DNA from: Motacilla alba alba
Taxonomy: Eukaryota; Chordata; Aves; Passeriformes; Motacillidae
DNA: 64,000 bases
Assembly (NCBI RefSeq): GCF_015832195.1
Contig: NC_052020.1
Coordinates: forward strand, 6,888,254 to 6,952,253
Direction of reading: 5' to 3'
The notes under the pieces are model-generated. The model searched no databases. It saw nothing but the letters and a program-made list of their open reading frames with translations, and was not told the DNA's origin. The first letter of the stretch is position 1. Each line of letters opens with the position of its first letter. This document shows positions 1-11,688 of this stretch, in pieces. The position numbers and the translations under genes are program-made.

Positions 1-710
1 AGCTGAGTTGTACAACGAGTATTTCTACTGCTCTGTCTTTTCCTTCTGACACTTCTTAAAGACACAGGGCTTGAATCTGTTCTTGCTCTTGAGTTATTGA
101 GGCAGTTCTTTGTAAAGGTGTCAGGGTCTCCTCCACGCAAAGGTGGTGTGGATGGGAACAGATCCAAGTGACTTGGAGATAATATACCTGTGAGGAAAAC
201 CTAAGGTGCCTTTGCAACATAAATATTCCTGTGGCCTTCAGAGCACAACTGAACAGAGCTCTACACTGTGCACACAAAAAAAATGGCATTGGAAGGACAT
301 TTTGGTGTCACAAAGAAAAGCACAGAAAAGTTAGGAAATGCCCTAATTAAAGCTGCCTGTGTAATTCATTATGATTCATTTTTTAATTATCTGATCCCAT
401 ACTATTTTTTCCGCAGACGCCTCTTACCTCTGTGCACAGGATGTTCAGAGGCCTCTTAATGAGCAGCTATTCAGCAGTTTGTTTCATCTTCATTGTTTCA
501 TGTGTGGCCCAAGGCCTTATTTACTGTGTGCTATTAAATCCTGTTTTGAGGGCTAAATCCATAAAAAGGCTTTGGCCTGGTGACCTTGTGTGCTGAAGGA
601 TCTGACTTCTCAGCCCCCTGCTGCCTGGTGTTGAGAGGTAGAGTTTATGGCCCAGGTGTGCTCTTGCAGCTGCGGCAGAGTGGGGCCAGCTCTCCAGCCT
701 GGCTCCATGG
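1..710. other. Gene-free unique sequence, left edge
   Basis: I see no gene here. The only open frames are a 77-codon minus frame (56-289) and a 63-codon plus frame, neither with a recognisable motif. The sequence is unique at this scale and leads directly into the minisatellite that starts at 711. A gene beginning outside the window cannot be excluded, but no exon with convincing splice sites is visible. Confidence 0.6.
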
Positions 711-1040
711 TGCCATTCTGAGCCACCCCTAGCTCAGGTGCCTCCAGGAAGCACATCCCTTTCTGTGCCATTCTGAGCCACCCCTAGCTCAGGTGCCTCC
801 AGGAAGCACATCCCTTTCTGTGCCATTCTGAGCCACCCCTAGCTCAGGTGCCTCCAGGAAGCACATCCCTTTCTGTGCCATTCTGAGCCACCCCTAGCTC
901 AGGTGACCCCAGGAAGCACATCCCTTTCTGTGCCATTCTGAGCCACCCCTAGCTCAGGTAACTCCAGGAAGCACATCCCTTTCTGTGCCATTCTGAGCCA
1001 CTCCTAGCTCAGGTAACTCCAGGAAGCACATCCCTTTCTG
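711..1040. repeat. 55-bp minisatellite, six copies
   Basis: Six head-to-tail copies of a 55-bp unit start at 711, 766, 821, 876, 931 and 986, each opening with TGCCATTCTGAGCCAC or a one-base variant. The first three units are nearly identical. From the fourth unit the bases after CAGGTG/CAGGTA change (CCTCC, then ACCCC, then AACTCC), and the last unit also has CTCCTAG instead of CCCCTAG. This graded divergence is what unequal crossing-over or replication slippage produces. The 55-bp period is not a multiple of three, so a reading frame would shift at every copy, which argues against coding. The copy number is likely to be polymorphic. Confidence 0.97.
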
Positions 1041-1191
1041 TGGCTGCAACCTGCTGCCAACCCAAAATCCAAATAATTGTCTCCTTTCCCTGCAGAGTTA
1101 AGCGGGAGTCTAGGCTTTGTGACTCATGCATCCTGTTTTGAGCAGTGCCACTTGCATGCTGAAAAAGCCCTGGAAAAGTATTTCACCAAAA
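1041..1191. other. Unique spacer
   Basis: Short unique stretch between the minisatellite and a MIR-like fossil. CTCCTTTCCCTGCAG at about 1081-1095 resembles a splice acceptor, but no open frame or matching donor follows, so no exon is called. Confidence 0.5.
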
Positions 1192-1325
1192 GCTGTGACC
1201 CAGTTTTCCTCCCCATAGAAAGGGAATAATGGCATGGGCCAAACTCTCTCACAGAGGTGTTCTCTGGCTCCAGTGTTTACAAGTCCTTTGGAGTCTTAGT
1301 TATTGGAAAGACAATGTATTGCTTC
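1192..1325 (+). mobile_element. MIR-like SINE fossil, plus strand
   Basis: Three blocks lie in the order expected of a MIR/L2-tail SINE. First is the CAGTTTTCCTCCCCATAG block followed by GGGAATAATGG (1201-1231), equivalent to the 'cagtttcctcatctgtaaaatggggataat' region of the family. Next is CTCTCACAGAGGTGTTCTCTGG (about 1247-1267). Last is GTTTACAAGTCCTTTGGAGTC (about 1274-1294), equivalent to the conserved 'tgtaaagtgctttgagatc' tail. No poly-A tail or target duplication survives, as expected at this age. The family name rests on remembered consensus features, so the exact subfamily is not assigned. Confidence 0.6.
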
Positions 1326-3682
1326 TTCAGCCAAAACTGAAGGTCAAAGTTGTGGAAATATCCCCTTGTCTCACTGCCTGAATTAGATTTACAGAAGAAC
1401 TCTTGGTGAACCATTTTCTAACAGAAGAGAAATGGGCTCCTTACAGTGTTCTTCAAACTGGGATCTTCCAAATCACCCCAGAAATCCCACCAACATGTTC
1501 TGGAGAAGTCTTGAGAGGTTTATGGAGAGATAGTGAAGCAGGCAGTTTTCTTCTCAACTCAGACTGTCAGGATTGTGTCTGTAGCAGAACACAATGAGCC
1601 AGGGATGGTTCTCTGGCCTGGAGATCAAAGAGCATGGCATGACTCAGCCATGGGGCTGAGCTCACCCTCCTCCCCTCCCAGAGAGCCAAGACACCTTGGC
1701 CATGCTGCCTGGTGGAAACAATTGACCTTTGCTATCTCTCAGATGATGCTGAAGCAAATCTGAGAGAAGAGAAGCTGGCAAGAGCCAGAGCCACGTTTGT
1801 GAGCAGGCTGACAATGGTGTGGGCAGCACTGACCAGGCTGGTGCTCTGCTCAATATCACTTATCAATGTAGTCAGGGCCCGTGCTGGGTGTTTAGCTTTC
1901 CCTGAGAACTCATCACAGGGAATGTGGGGGAATCTTTAGGACCTGGTGTGTTTCATTGTTCTACCTCTGGGTGGTTTAGGAGGGTCTGGATCATGTACAT
2001 CCTGGGATGTAATGGCAACTAACCCAGTAGTCTTTGGTGGAGCTGTGGGAATGTTCCAATTCTGATGTTTTATCCAGGAGAAATTTTGCAACATTAGATT
2101 TCCATAGGTAAATAATTCTCTTTCTGGAATACTGCTGGGCTTTATGTTTCAGAGAGGGAGGGAGGGAGGGCCAGGAAGTAGCTACTTGAACCTGAATCTC
2201 TTACAGTTTAGGATAACACCCAACCTTGGAATCCTTGCTGTATGGTTATTTTTCTTGTTTTATGATGTTTGGAGGTAGATGTGACAGAGGTGGTAATTTT
2301 CTCTTTCTGGGAAAAAATGCATCAAGAGATTACTGGAGTTTTTCCTTGATGGGGTTTTGATGATGTTTTCAAGGACAGAGGAACAATTTGCTGCTTATTT
2401 CTACCCCGAGGCCCTGCCAGTGGGACCTCATGTTCATTTCCAGCCAAAAGCTGCATTGATTTTCTTTCATTTACATTTATCCTGAATTCAGAAGCGTGTA
2501 AATGATACCTCAATTGTTCCTTCTGTGTTAACATACTGGAAATTTTCATCGCATTGACTGGGAATATCCTTCCAAGCCCATAGCACGTCAAATGGACCAC
2601 AGTTAATATGTGTAACAAGAACAGAGGAGCAAGCTGCCTTGTCCAAAAGGAGCACACATTTCTGGAAACAAAACTTTCTTTCACCACTGAGGGCCTGATT
2701 GCTCTTTAATTCAATCCTTGGTAGGCCAAACACATGGGAAACAAGCTATGGAGTGGGGAACATGTATAACTCTGCAAAAGCAGCTAGGCAATCTTGCATA
2801 TGGCATAATTGATCTCTACAGGAGGGGAGATCTTTTTTTTTATTTATTTATTTTTAAATCCAGCAAAGAAAAAAACTACCCAAAATTCTATCCTAAACAA
2901 ATATACCAGAAAATGAGGCTCAGACCTACATTCAGCTTGTGTCATTTCTCTCTGTAATCCCTGGTGCTTTGCCTTTGACACCTTCCTTGAGCCTGATCAG
3001 GAGCTGGATTTCAGTGTTGCTGGTGCTTCTCTTGCCCCTGTTGTGCAACTGCTTGGTGAATCTGATTTTGGGAGCCACTTAGATGTTTGGTGCTAAGTTA
3101 CTTTCCTGATGTCTGTCCAAACCCTTCTGAAGCTCTTTGATTCCTGTAAATGCGATAATTCAGCCTGGCTGGGTACTTGTTGAAGGCTATGACACAACTT
3201 GGGTTAACTTCAGAATCAGCCCTGCTGGCAAAACAGACTTTCTTGTGAGATTTATGGAGCTTCCTGCTTCTCGCTGGGCTGCGAGTGGAACAAGAATAGC
3301 CTTTCTCAGAGTGTCTTGGCACTGCTCCTTCTAGAGAGAACCCAGAACAGGACACAATGAGAATTACCAAACTTTCATAGACTAAAAAAAAAACCCCAAA
3401 ACCAAATGCCTTTGCTTTTTGTTGGGTTTGGTGGACTTTTCTTGTGTTAATATTTCTAATGTTAATATTTTTAGGAAAGTGTGTACAGCGAATACATGAA
3501 GTTTTAACTCAGTGGATTAAATATAATTCAAGTTGACTGGAAAAGGTGATGTTTTGGCACTTCAAACTCTTAAACTCAGCAATTATTTTGCTTTTCTTGC
3601 TGTTTAATTTGCACTGCCACTGTCACTCTTCTTGCCATTGAGTTAAAATCCCTAAAACAGGCAGTCTCTGTGCATCTCTCTG
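1326..3682. other. Gene-free sequence with short low-complexity tracts
   Basis: No gene recognised. The longest frame is 121 codons on the minus strand (2322-2687) and has no signal peptide or domain that I can name. Small features are a GGGA tract at about 2155-2170, a T/A-rich tract at about 2832-2857, and A10 at 3384-3393 running into CCCCAAAACC. Confidence 0.6.
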
Positions 3683-3738
3683 AGACAGATGAATGGCAAT
3701 GGACATTGAAGTGACCTGCTCAAGACTGCAAAACAGGG
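3683..3738 (-). mobile_element. Possible MIR core fragment, minus strand
   Basis: Read on the minus strand, this stretch gives CAGTCTTGAGCAGGTCACTT, then CATTGCCATTCATCTGTCTCA. That parallels the MIR core 'tgaccttgggcaagtcactt ... tcagtttcctcatctgtaaa'. The match is short and has several gaps, and no tail is visible. Chance similarity is possible. Confidence 0.4.
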
Positions 3739-3851
3739 AGAAAAAGGAGAAAGGGGGAGAAAAAGGAGCAGAAAATCAAGGGTTCCCAAAATCTTCTTTC
3801 AAGTTGAAAAACTAGGATGAAAAATCTATTTTAAATAAGAGGTTTCTTTAC

Positions 3852-3902
<51 letters not shown>
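3852..3902. repeat. (TAT)17 trinucleotide microsatellite
   Basis: Fifty-one bases of uninterrupted TAT/ATT repeat, bounded by CTTTAC on the left and CGTTAATC on the right. The purity implies recent slippage and a likely polymorphic length. Confidence 0.98.
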
Positions 3903-6900
3903 CGTTAATCTTTATCCAAAATACCTGCATGACTTTTCTCCCATGCTACATAACTTTCATGGGTTTGAATACGGGCAACAAAGATTTTTACACCCAAGCT
4001 GGAAGCTGGGATGATATGCATCATAAATAGTTGAAAAATAATAAGACATTAAAAATATGCTTGTTGTAGCTAATCTCAATTTGTTTAAAAATTGAGTGTG
4101 CCACCTTCATATGCACGTCATCAAAAAAGCCCAGTAACTAAACAGGTTAATCAAAATCACCCAAGTCCCAGAGTCCTCAAGTTTAAAACCTGCTGACACT
4201 AAAAATACCCTCTTCATTTCTTCACCTGCTAGAGCAGGCCATGTAAACAAACAGACCTTGTCTAATAATAGTTGCAGATGTTCAAAACCAGCATTTATGG
4301 TTACAGTCATGAGCCCTGAATTTCTGTTCACAGGCCACATGCTTTCTTTCCTGATGCTTTGCTAAATATGTAGATTTTTAATAAAATCTTTCTAAAGATT
4401 CTGTGACTCATGCAGAGCTCCAGCTCATTTTAATATAACCCAAGCTCTATCCCTCCTCATTCTGTAAGATCTTTACAGCTGCAGGTCCATGATTAATGAA
4501 CTTTAATTCATTTAGTTCTCCTTCCTTTTTTCCTTTTGCTTCATGTATGTGTGTGTTTTTCCTTGCCAGCAAGAGAAACTGTAGTAAATTACTCTGTTGC
4601 CTTATTGACAAGAATTCTTTTCCTTCTCTTCTCACCTTTGCATATAATTCTTTAATGGGTTAGTCTTCAAATGCAAATTTGTTAGTTACCTTTATTTTAT
4701 TTTATAACTTTGCCTACCTTGGAAAGCCCTAAAGCTCTCCCTTAATCAATTTTTTTGCCTTCCTCTAAAATGAGTAGAGAAACTTACATGTGAAATAGGG
4801 AAAAAAAAATCCTAAATCCCAAATGAGAGGAAATATTCAATAAAAATTGAATGCAAGAACAAGCACTTGCTTTTAATGTATTTTTACTTCAAAAATACCC
4901 AGACAGAGAGATATTTGTCCAGAGGACCACTGCAGGCCAGCCCCTGGGTGGCTGGGGACACCTTGCCTTGAGCCTGGTGTGTCACAGTGTCCCCAAGTCA
5001 TGCAGTCATGGCAACAGTCCTTCATGTGCAGTTTCCTGCATGAATCACCTGTTTCCTGTAGCTCTCCCTTCAGCTTCAATACTTCAACTACTTCTTTACC
5101 CACCCTGGTTTCGTTCTAGGTAATCCCAAAAGGAATAAATTTGCTCCAAATTACAGGCCTGGTGCTCACTTAACGTTATGTTTGAGAGCGGGCAGCAAAT
5201 GGGTGCACTTCAGGGAAACTGATAGAAGTGGACTGCTTTGTGATTGTTATTAAAAAAGAAACGAAATGTTTGTTTTATTAGTTTTAAAATCTAATGCAAT
5301 AGAATTGTGGTAAGGAGGTAGCAATTAGGAGACGCTCTAGTTGCATGCACATAAAATCCCATGTTTCTCTCTCAAAGTAACAGGAGTGGAATCAAAGGCT
5401 GTTACAGCTATTTGGATGTAACAATAACATTCTGCCCTGCTTTGTAACTGCTAATGGATTTCTTCTTCAGCATGCCTCAGAGGAAATTATTTTCCTTCCT
5501 GAGAAGAGACTAGAAAGGCTGGGAAAATCTGTTTGTCTTTTCTCTTACCAAGATATAAATCAGCCAGATCAGCCTTCGAGCCAGCGGAGTTTAGGGCAGG
5601 TTTAAATTGCTGCTCATGAGATATGAGGTTTCACAGACAGTTACACAGCTGCTCTGGAGGGTCTTCATCCTCTCTGGGTACAGAGCAGGCTGAGGAGTCT
5701 CCACAGCAGCTGTGTGGCAGCCAGAGGAGCCCTGAGCAAGGCTCCTGGTCCAAAGCAGGGCTTTCCAGGCTGTGATGTGCATACCACTAGTGGGACACAA
5801 ACCACTTCCAGATGGCAGATGAAGGCAGCTCCTCCACTCCTGTGTGAGGCTGCTTATAAAGCTACGGGATAAGCATTTCCACACAGATACTGGAAGTGTT
5901 TCCCTGCCTTTGTGCAGACTCAGTTCCTGCCTGTAGCCACTGACTGGCAGTGTGGAGGTGCCCACCCGAGCTGTGAGGAGCTGTCTGCTGAGAGGGTCTG
6001 TGAGAAGAGACTACTTAGGGCAGCTTTCTGGACATCCCTTTGCAGATTTTTCAGTAGCGTTGCACAGATGATTTCTTTTCCCCCATTGTTTTAATTGTAT
6101 CCATTTTCTGATCTTGCCCTAATTTGGTGATAATTGATTATTGCAGGGGTGCTATTCTTTCAGCAGAGAAATAGGACACATGGTTCTAACCTTTGGGAGC
6201 CATGCAGACACTCAGATATTTCAAAGACAATATTTTTCAACATGATCTGACACGGAAGTGATCTATTACAGAAATGCATTTGTTTCTGTAGGGATGTAGC
6301 AGCATTGCTCAGCACATGATGCTCAATGTATGCATGAGGAAATGTAGAAGGTAATTAGGTGAATATTATTTAGCTCTCAATGAGGGTTTCTTTACCAAAA
6401 ATATCTCCGGAGCTCTGGTGATCATCAGGGTCTTTGTTTTACATCTTGTTGGTGCATTGCACCTGAATGACACAGATCTCCCACACCACTGGCTTTTGGC
6501 CAAGTGTGCGGAAAGTTACTGCTACTAAGTATAGTAAAGAGAATAACAATAATCATGTATTTTTCATTATGGAAGAGACTTTGTAGTCAATAATTTCTAT
6601 TAGTTCAACTCTGCCTTTCCGTTAGGACACTAAATGACTTCTTTACATTTCTGAGTTCTTTCTTCTACATTCATTTTAGTTTCTCTTATGGACAAAACCT
6701 CTGTGTGTGTTTTTCCAACAACATTCATTGGAGCAGAAGGAACAGTTTATAGGTGATCCTTTGAAATGCCCACATGGGTGAATGCAGGGACAATGCCAAT
6801 GCTTGCATGTATTGCAGCAGAGAAACTTGACCTTCTTTTAAAAGGCAAACAACAGCTGTAGATTCCCGAGCTGTTGGGGAATCCTTGGAATATGGAAAAA

Positions 6901-8508
6901 CAGACATATTTCTTTCCATGCTGTTGTGAACCTTGTGAGAATCATGGTTGTGCATCTTTGCAATGCAGTCCATTAGATTTTAGAGTTTATCATTGCATAT
7001 AATAGCATGTTTCTTCCCAGAAGGCTTCTACCCACAAATAACAACTTCCATACACTGAGGCTACAGAAATTTCATGTTCTGTCCCAACCTACACATTGAT
7101 AGGTCTGAAGGGTGTTTGAAGCACAGCTTAATAAAAGCAGCACTTGCCCAACCATGTTGCTTTTGGCCCCGACGAAAAGGTGATCCATTTTCCCAGTCAG
7201 TGGTGGTTTTGTGTAAATGCCCACAGATGAGCTATTTGTGCTATCTCTGCATGTTTGTCCAGAGCACGTCTTGGTTTTATTCTTGTAAGGAACTCCAAGG
7301 CAGCAGGTACACCTGAGAGAAGGAAAATATGCAGCTGCAAATCTGGCTGTAGCTGTAGGAGTAAGGTTGGACCATTTCACACAAACAGAGCAGAAGCTGA
7401 CTCTGTCTGTGGCCTCTTGCCTTTCTCTCCCCGTGGAGACACCTCAGTATTTTGTTTCCTTCTTCAGGCAACCACCACATGGCTGGGGGTTATGAATGCT
7501 GCTTGCAGGGATGAATGCCTGATGCTGCACCCAGCTGGGTGAATGTGGATCAGGAGCAGCTCAGGAGGACTCTTCTGGCTGAAGGCAGATGGAGGCCCCT
7601 AGAGAGGTCCCTGGATTAGGAGAGGCCGGGAGTCCTCCAAGGTGCCTGGCAAGGATTGAGCACCTCCCTCTGACTCACCTCATTTACCAGTGTGATTTTC
7701 AGTGACCTGCATCGTTTGCTGATCTGCGGGAACCTGCAGCACATTCCTGCTTTGAAATGCTGCCTGCATTAGTGACATCATCCTTGCAGGAAGGAATGTT
7801 AATTCCAGTGCAACATCTGGGCAGCTGTTGGTGCCTGAGCTGACCACACAGAGAATTTCACTGTTTCACGTGGTACATTGTTAACAGAGCTCCTTTTGGA
7901 GCACTGTGCCCTGTGGAAACAATCTTCCTACCCTGTAGCTCCCAAGGTTATCTTGCTATTTATCTGGAATAATTGATAAATCACTTATGCATCACCATAA
8001 CTCGTAAGCAAGCTCTAATTTCTGGAAGTAGTCTGGGGCAAAGGCCTGAGATTTTGGAGAAGTGCTTCTGTGTATAATTGATACACCCAATTTGCTGCTC
8101 TTCTGACTCTCAAGGACGCATACCTGGAGTCTGTGAGGAGGTTTGCTTTTGCATTAGTTTGTTTTTGGAGAGATTGCCCAGGCAGCAGTCAGAGGTCAGG
8201 ATGGGAAGCCAGGAGTCCCAGACTTTTCCCTGCTCTGCAACCTCAGAGTTTTGTCTCATGCCTCTTCCTCTCAGTATTGATGTTGTTGATTTACATTTCA
8301 GGCTGATCATTGAGAGTTCAAGTCAGTGTTCAGCAGTTAATGCTGTTTGGGTGTTTGGAAAATATGAAATCCCATATTCTGAGAGGCACGGATTATAAAG
8401 CCAAGAGGGATGGTTGCTCATCAGGACTGCGACCTGTTTATTGGAGGTGGGTCCAAATTAGACTCTGGATCAAACATACCTGAACCCTGGGGAAGCTCAG
8501 TTCTGAAT
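3903..8508. other. Gene-free unique sequence
   Basis: No gene recognised in about 4.6 kb. The longest frame is a 124-codon minus frame (5591-5965) of mixed composition with no motif. A stretch at 4139-4175 faintly resembles minus-strand MIR core (GGTTAATCAAAATCACCCAAG) but is too short to call. There are no long repeats or GC islands. Confidence 0.6.
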
Positions 8509-8530
8509 TATATATATATATATATATATA
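8509..8530. repeat. (TA)11 dinucleotide microsatellite
   Basis: Eleven perfect TA units followed by ATTATATG. Self-complementary, so it could extrude a small cruciform. It creates the YIYIYIY-type stretch in an overlapping minus frame, which is therefore an artefact. Confidence 0.95.
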
Positions 8531-10579
8531 ATTATATGTAGGTAAAGATTGAATCCAGAGCTGCACCATGGTCCAAACTGTCCCAACCACTACAAATAGG
8601 TTTCCAGTATCTCCAGTTACATAACTACAGAAATTATATTTTTCTGGCAAAGCTTACACGTCAGCACAGAGCATTGTCCTCTGCAAGGTTACAATGGCAA
8701 GTTGTCAGAGAATCCTCAGGATGCTGGTAGAAACCTGGAAAAGCTCCAATACCTTTTGTGCTGGAGATTAGGATCTGGTTTACTGTGTCTCTCTCCTGCT
8801 GTCTTTTTGTATCTCCTGATTTTAGTAAACAAGAGGGGAAGGAGAGAAAAGGAAGGAATTCATCACAGGCTTTGAATGATGCAAACAGTTTAATTAGGAA
8901 GTAATGTTAAATACAGTTTCCCTTCCTTTGCTGTTTTCCAGGCAGGATGCATCCTTAGGAAACAATAATAGAACTGGGGATTACAAAGCCTTTGCAGGCA
9001 TTGCAGCCAAGTGGCAACACAGGAAAGTGATCCAGGGGCAGGCGCTTGTGTAACGTGAGTGGAAGTTGTTCAACATTCCTTGAGGAAGCACAGCACCGGC
9101 ACAGCTCAGTATCAAGACAAATATCCCTGTCAAGCTGAAAGGGAAGATAATGCTGGTTGCCATTTCGTATTGTTTCTCTTTGTGAAGTTTTGCTGATTTT
9201 GCTCTCCCCAGCCTGGCTTTGAAATAACAGCACAACTAAAAATAACCTCACATTTGGGCCTTAAAATGTCTCCGTGACACGAGGTCAAACAATAATGGGC
9301 ATTTCCTACTCTATAACCTTTGTAGCAGGCAGAAGGAAAAGTGTTCAAAAGGGGCATTGCTACAGGGGTCAACCTGAAACATTTGACCCTGAACTAGTTT
9401 AGTTCCCAAATTCTCCATCCAGGAGAAGGTCTGTGGAAGCCAGTGAGACACCATTTTTCTGTAAGCTGAATTTCCCTCCGTGCTATTTATAACTGTCCCC
9501 ATGTTCCACTGTGTAATAGCAGTGTTTGCAAATGCCTGTGCAATTAAACCCTCACCAGCTGTGCTCTGGGAGCCAGGTCCTGGAAAACAGAGCCTGCGAT
9601 GCAGAAAGGCCTCATCAGCCTGAAGAGTTTTGGTCTGTTAATTGCTGATATCCACTGGAGTGGCTGGGAGTCAGAATGCCTGTGGTCTGATCCACGGCCC
9701 TGCTGCTGCGCTGGGCGGAGGTTAGAGGGACTCGCTGCACTTGTGAACCTCAGTTTACCACCAGGACACTGAAATGGTGGGAAATCTCTCTTAAACACAC
9801 ATTTCTCATAATATTACACTGCGTCTCTTTGGAATTGAAAAGGCATTGGGGGGTCATTCTGTTCTTTTCTTTTGGGGGTATGTACCACATATATTTTTCA
9901 TACACTGGTCTCTCATCAGAAATTATTTGCAAGAAGAATGCTCTGTTATACCCTCATTCAGTATTCAATAGCTCTGGCATTGTCAAGTGGTTCCTGTGCT
10001 TCCTCAATAAAATACTCCTTTTTTTTCCTGCTTCTGACTGTGGAAAAAGTGAATTCAAGGATGATATTAAACAATGCACCTAAAATACTGATCTTTCCCC
10101 CCTCCTCTCTGTACAGAGGTCTCTTGAAATGAAAACTATTATCTGCCCTTTAATCTTTGAGTACTGAATTTCTTGGTTCCCTCAATAGTATGCACAAGCC
10201 TAACTCTCCAGTCTGCCCACAGCTGCTGCCTTTGAGCCCTTCAGAGGCTCTACCTTCAACCTAGTCTTTTACTATGGAGACCCTGCATGACTTGGAGATG
10301 CTCTTCCCTCTTGGCTTATCATAAAAGTGATTCTTCCCACTCATTCTCTTGTATTTTCTTGCTGCTTCATCTGGCATGCAAATATGTACCAGGAGCTGAA
10401 ACCTTCCTTTGAATTCCCCAGTATCACACAAAGGGTGGTCAGAATCGGTTTTCAGTGGATTATGAAGTTTTTGACTACTGACATTTTTTTTTGTAGAAAA
10501 TGTTGTGAAATCTGCATGGCTTCATCTTTTGCATGAAAAACTAAGAAACCAATGAATGAAATTTTTCTGAGCCAGAAGG

Positions 10580-10622
10580 AGAAAAAAAAAACAAAAACAA
10601 CAAAACAAACCAACAAACAAAT
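10580..10622. repeat. A-rich low-complexity tract
   Basis: A10 followed by CAAAA, CAAC and CAAAC units. It may be a decayed poly-A tail of an unrecognised retroposed sequence or simple slippage. The sequence to the left has no element that I can identify. Confidence 0.8.
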
Positions 10623-11625
10623 CCTTGAGGCTTGGAGGGTTTGTTTCTTCAAACGGACATTTCTTCTCTTTGCTTTCATGGATATGTTTTTTCTGTCTAT
10701 ATTTCTACTTAGACTTTTACCTGTGTGGGACATCTTTTGTTGAGGCTTCAACATGCAGTTCAGGTTAAAAGAGAGTCACTGACCACTGCTGCATTTCTGC
10801 AGATTATTCTGTTTAACTTCTTGGTCACTATGTGTGCCAGGATGTGAATTAATCCATGCTGAAGCACTTTGGGTTCCCTCAAGTGTAACAGCATCCATGG
10901 AAATCCAAACTCTTCTGTTCCCCGGTGATCAACATTGAAAAATGCAAGGGGTCCAGTGGGATTTAAGTGATTTGTGAAATATAAACCCAGTGGTGTGTAT
11001 GGAACACATGGTCTTAGTCTTGGGAGTGCGAGGAGCGCAGCTCTGCATGTTTTGGCAGTACCAGGAGAGAGGGATGGAGCTGATCCCCAGCTCAGCTCCC
11101 ACACTGAGATCTGCAGGGCTGTGGGGAGGAAACACTGAAACAAACAGCCCCTCCTACAACAGGGTGAAGAAGAGGCTCCTGCAGGTGCAAGCTCTTCTGT
11201 TTCTGGCTCTGTGTGGAGCGCTATGATCTTGTTTTGCTGGAGACTCCAAGGACTCAAAAGTTAGCTCTGTACAGGGCTCCCAGAGATTAAATAAATTCAA
11301 AATGACATGCCCTGCATCCTGAGGGGTCATACCATTATGCATAGCATTTTGTGCAGAACATTCATTTCTGATGAGGGCTTTTATTGATGGCATCATTAGA
11401 ATCGAAAGAGAGAGGGAAGATTGATTTGCTTTGACAGAGCATCAAATATTCCTGTTAGGGTAGAAACACAATTTGTTAGCCATGCAGAGAACTGTAGAAA
11501 AATTAAAAAATAAATTATATAAAAAGCATTTGATTAAAAAGTCAGAAAAATTGCTTGGAGCCAGATCTACTCAAGTTTGAGGTAAGTTTGGAGTTTGGAG
11601 CACAAAATATTGAATAAAATTATTA

Positions 11626-11688
11626 CACTGGTTTCTTACTCATTTCTTACTAATTTCATTACTCATTTCTTACTGGTTTTTTACTGGT
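11626..11688. repeat. Degenerate 23-bp direct repeat
   Basis: The 16-mer TTACTCATTTCTTACT occurs at 11636-11651 and again at 11659-11674. ACTGGTTT flanks sit at both ends of the block, giving roughly two and a half diverged copies of a 23-bp unit. No coding or known regulatory role is apparent. Confidence 0.75.

Noticed and set aside
10760..11257. 165-codon minus frame
   Set aside because: No family motif, signal or splice support; composition shifts along its length. blastx would be decisive.
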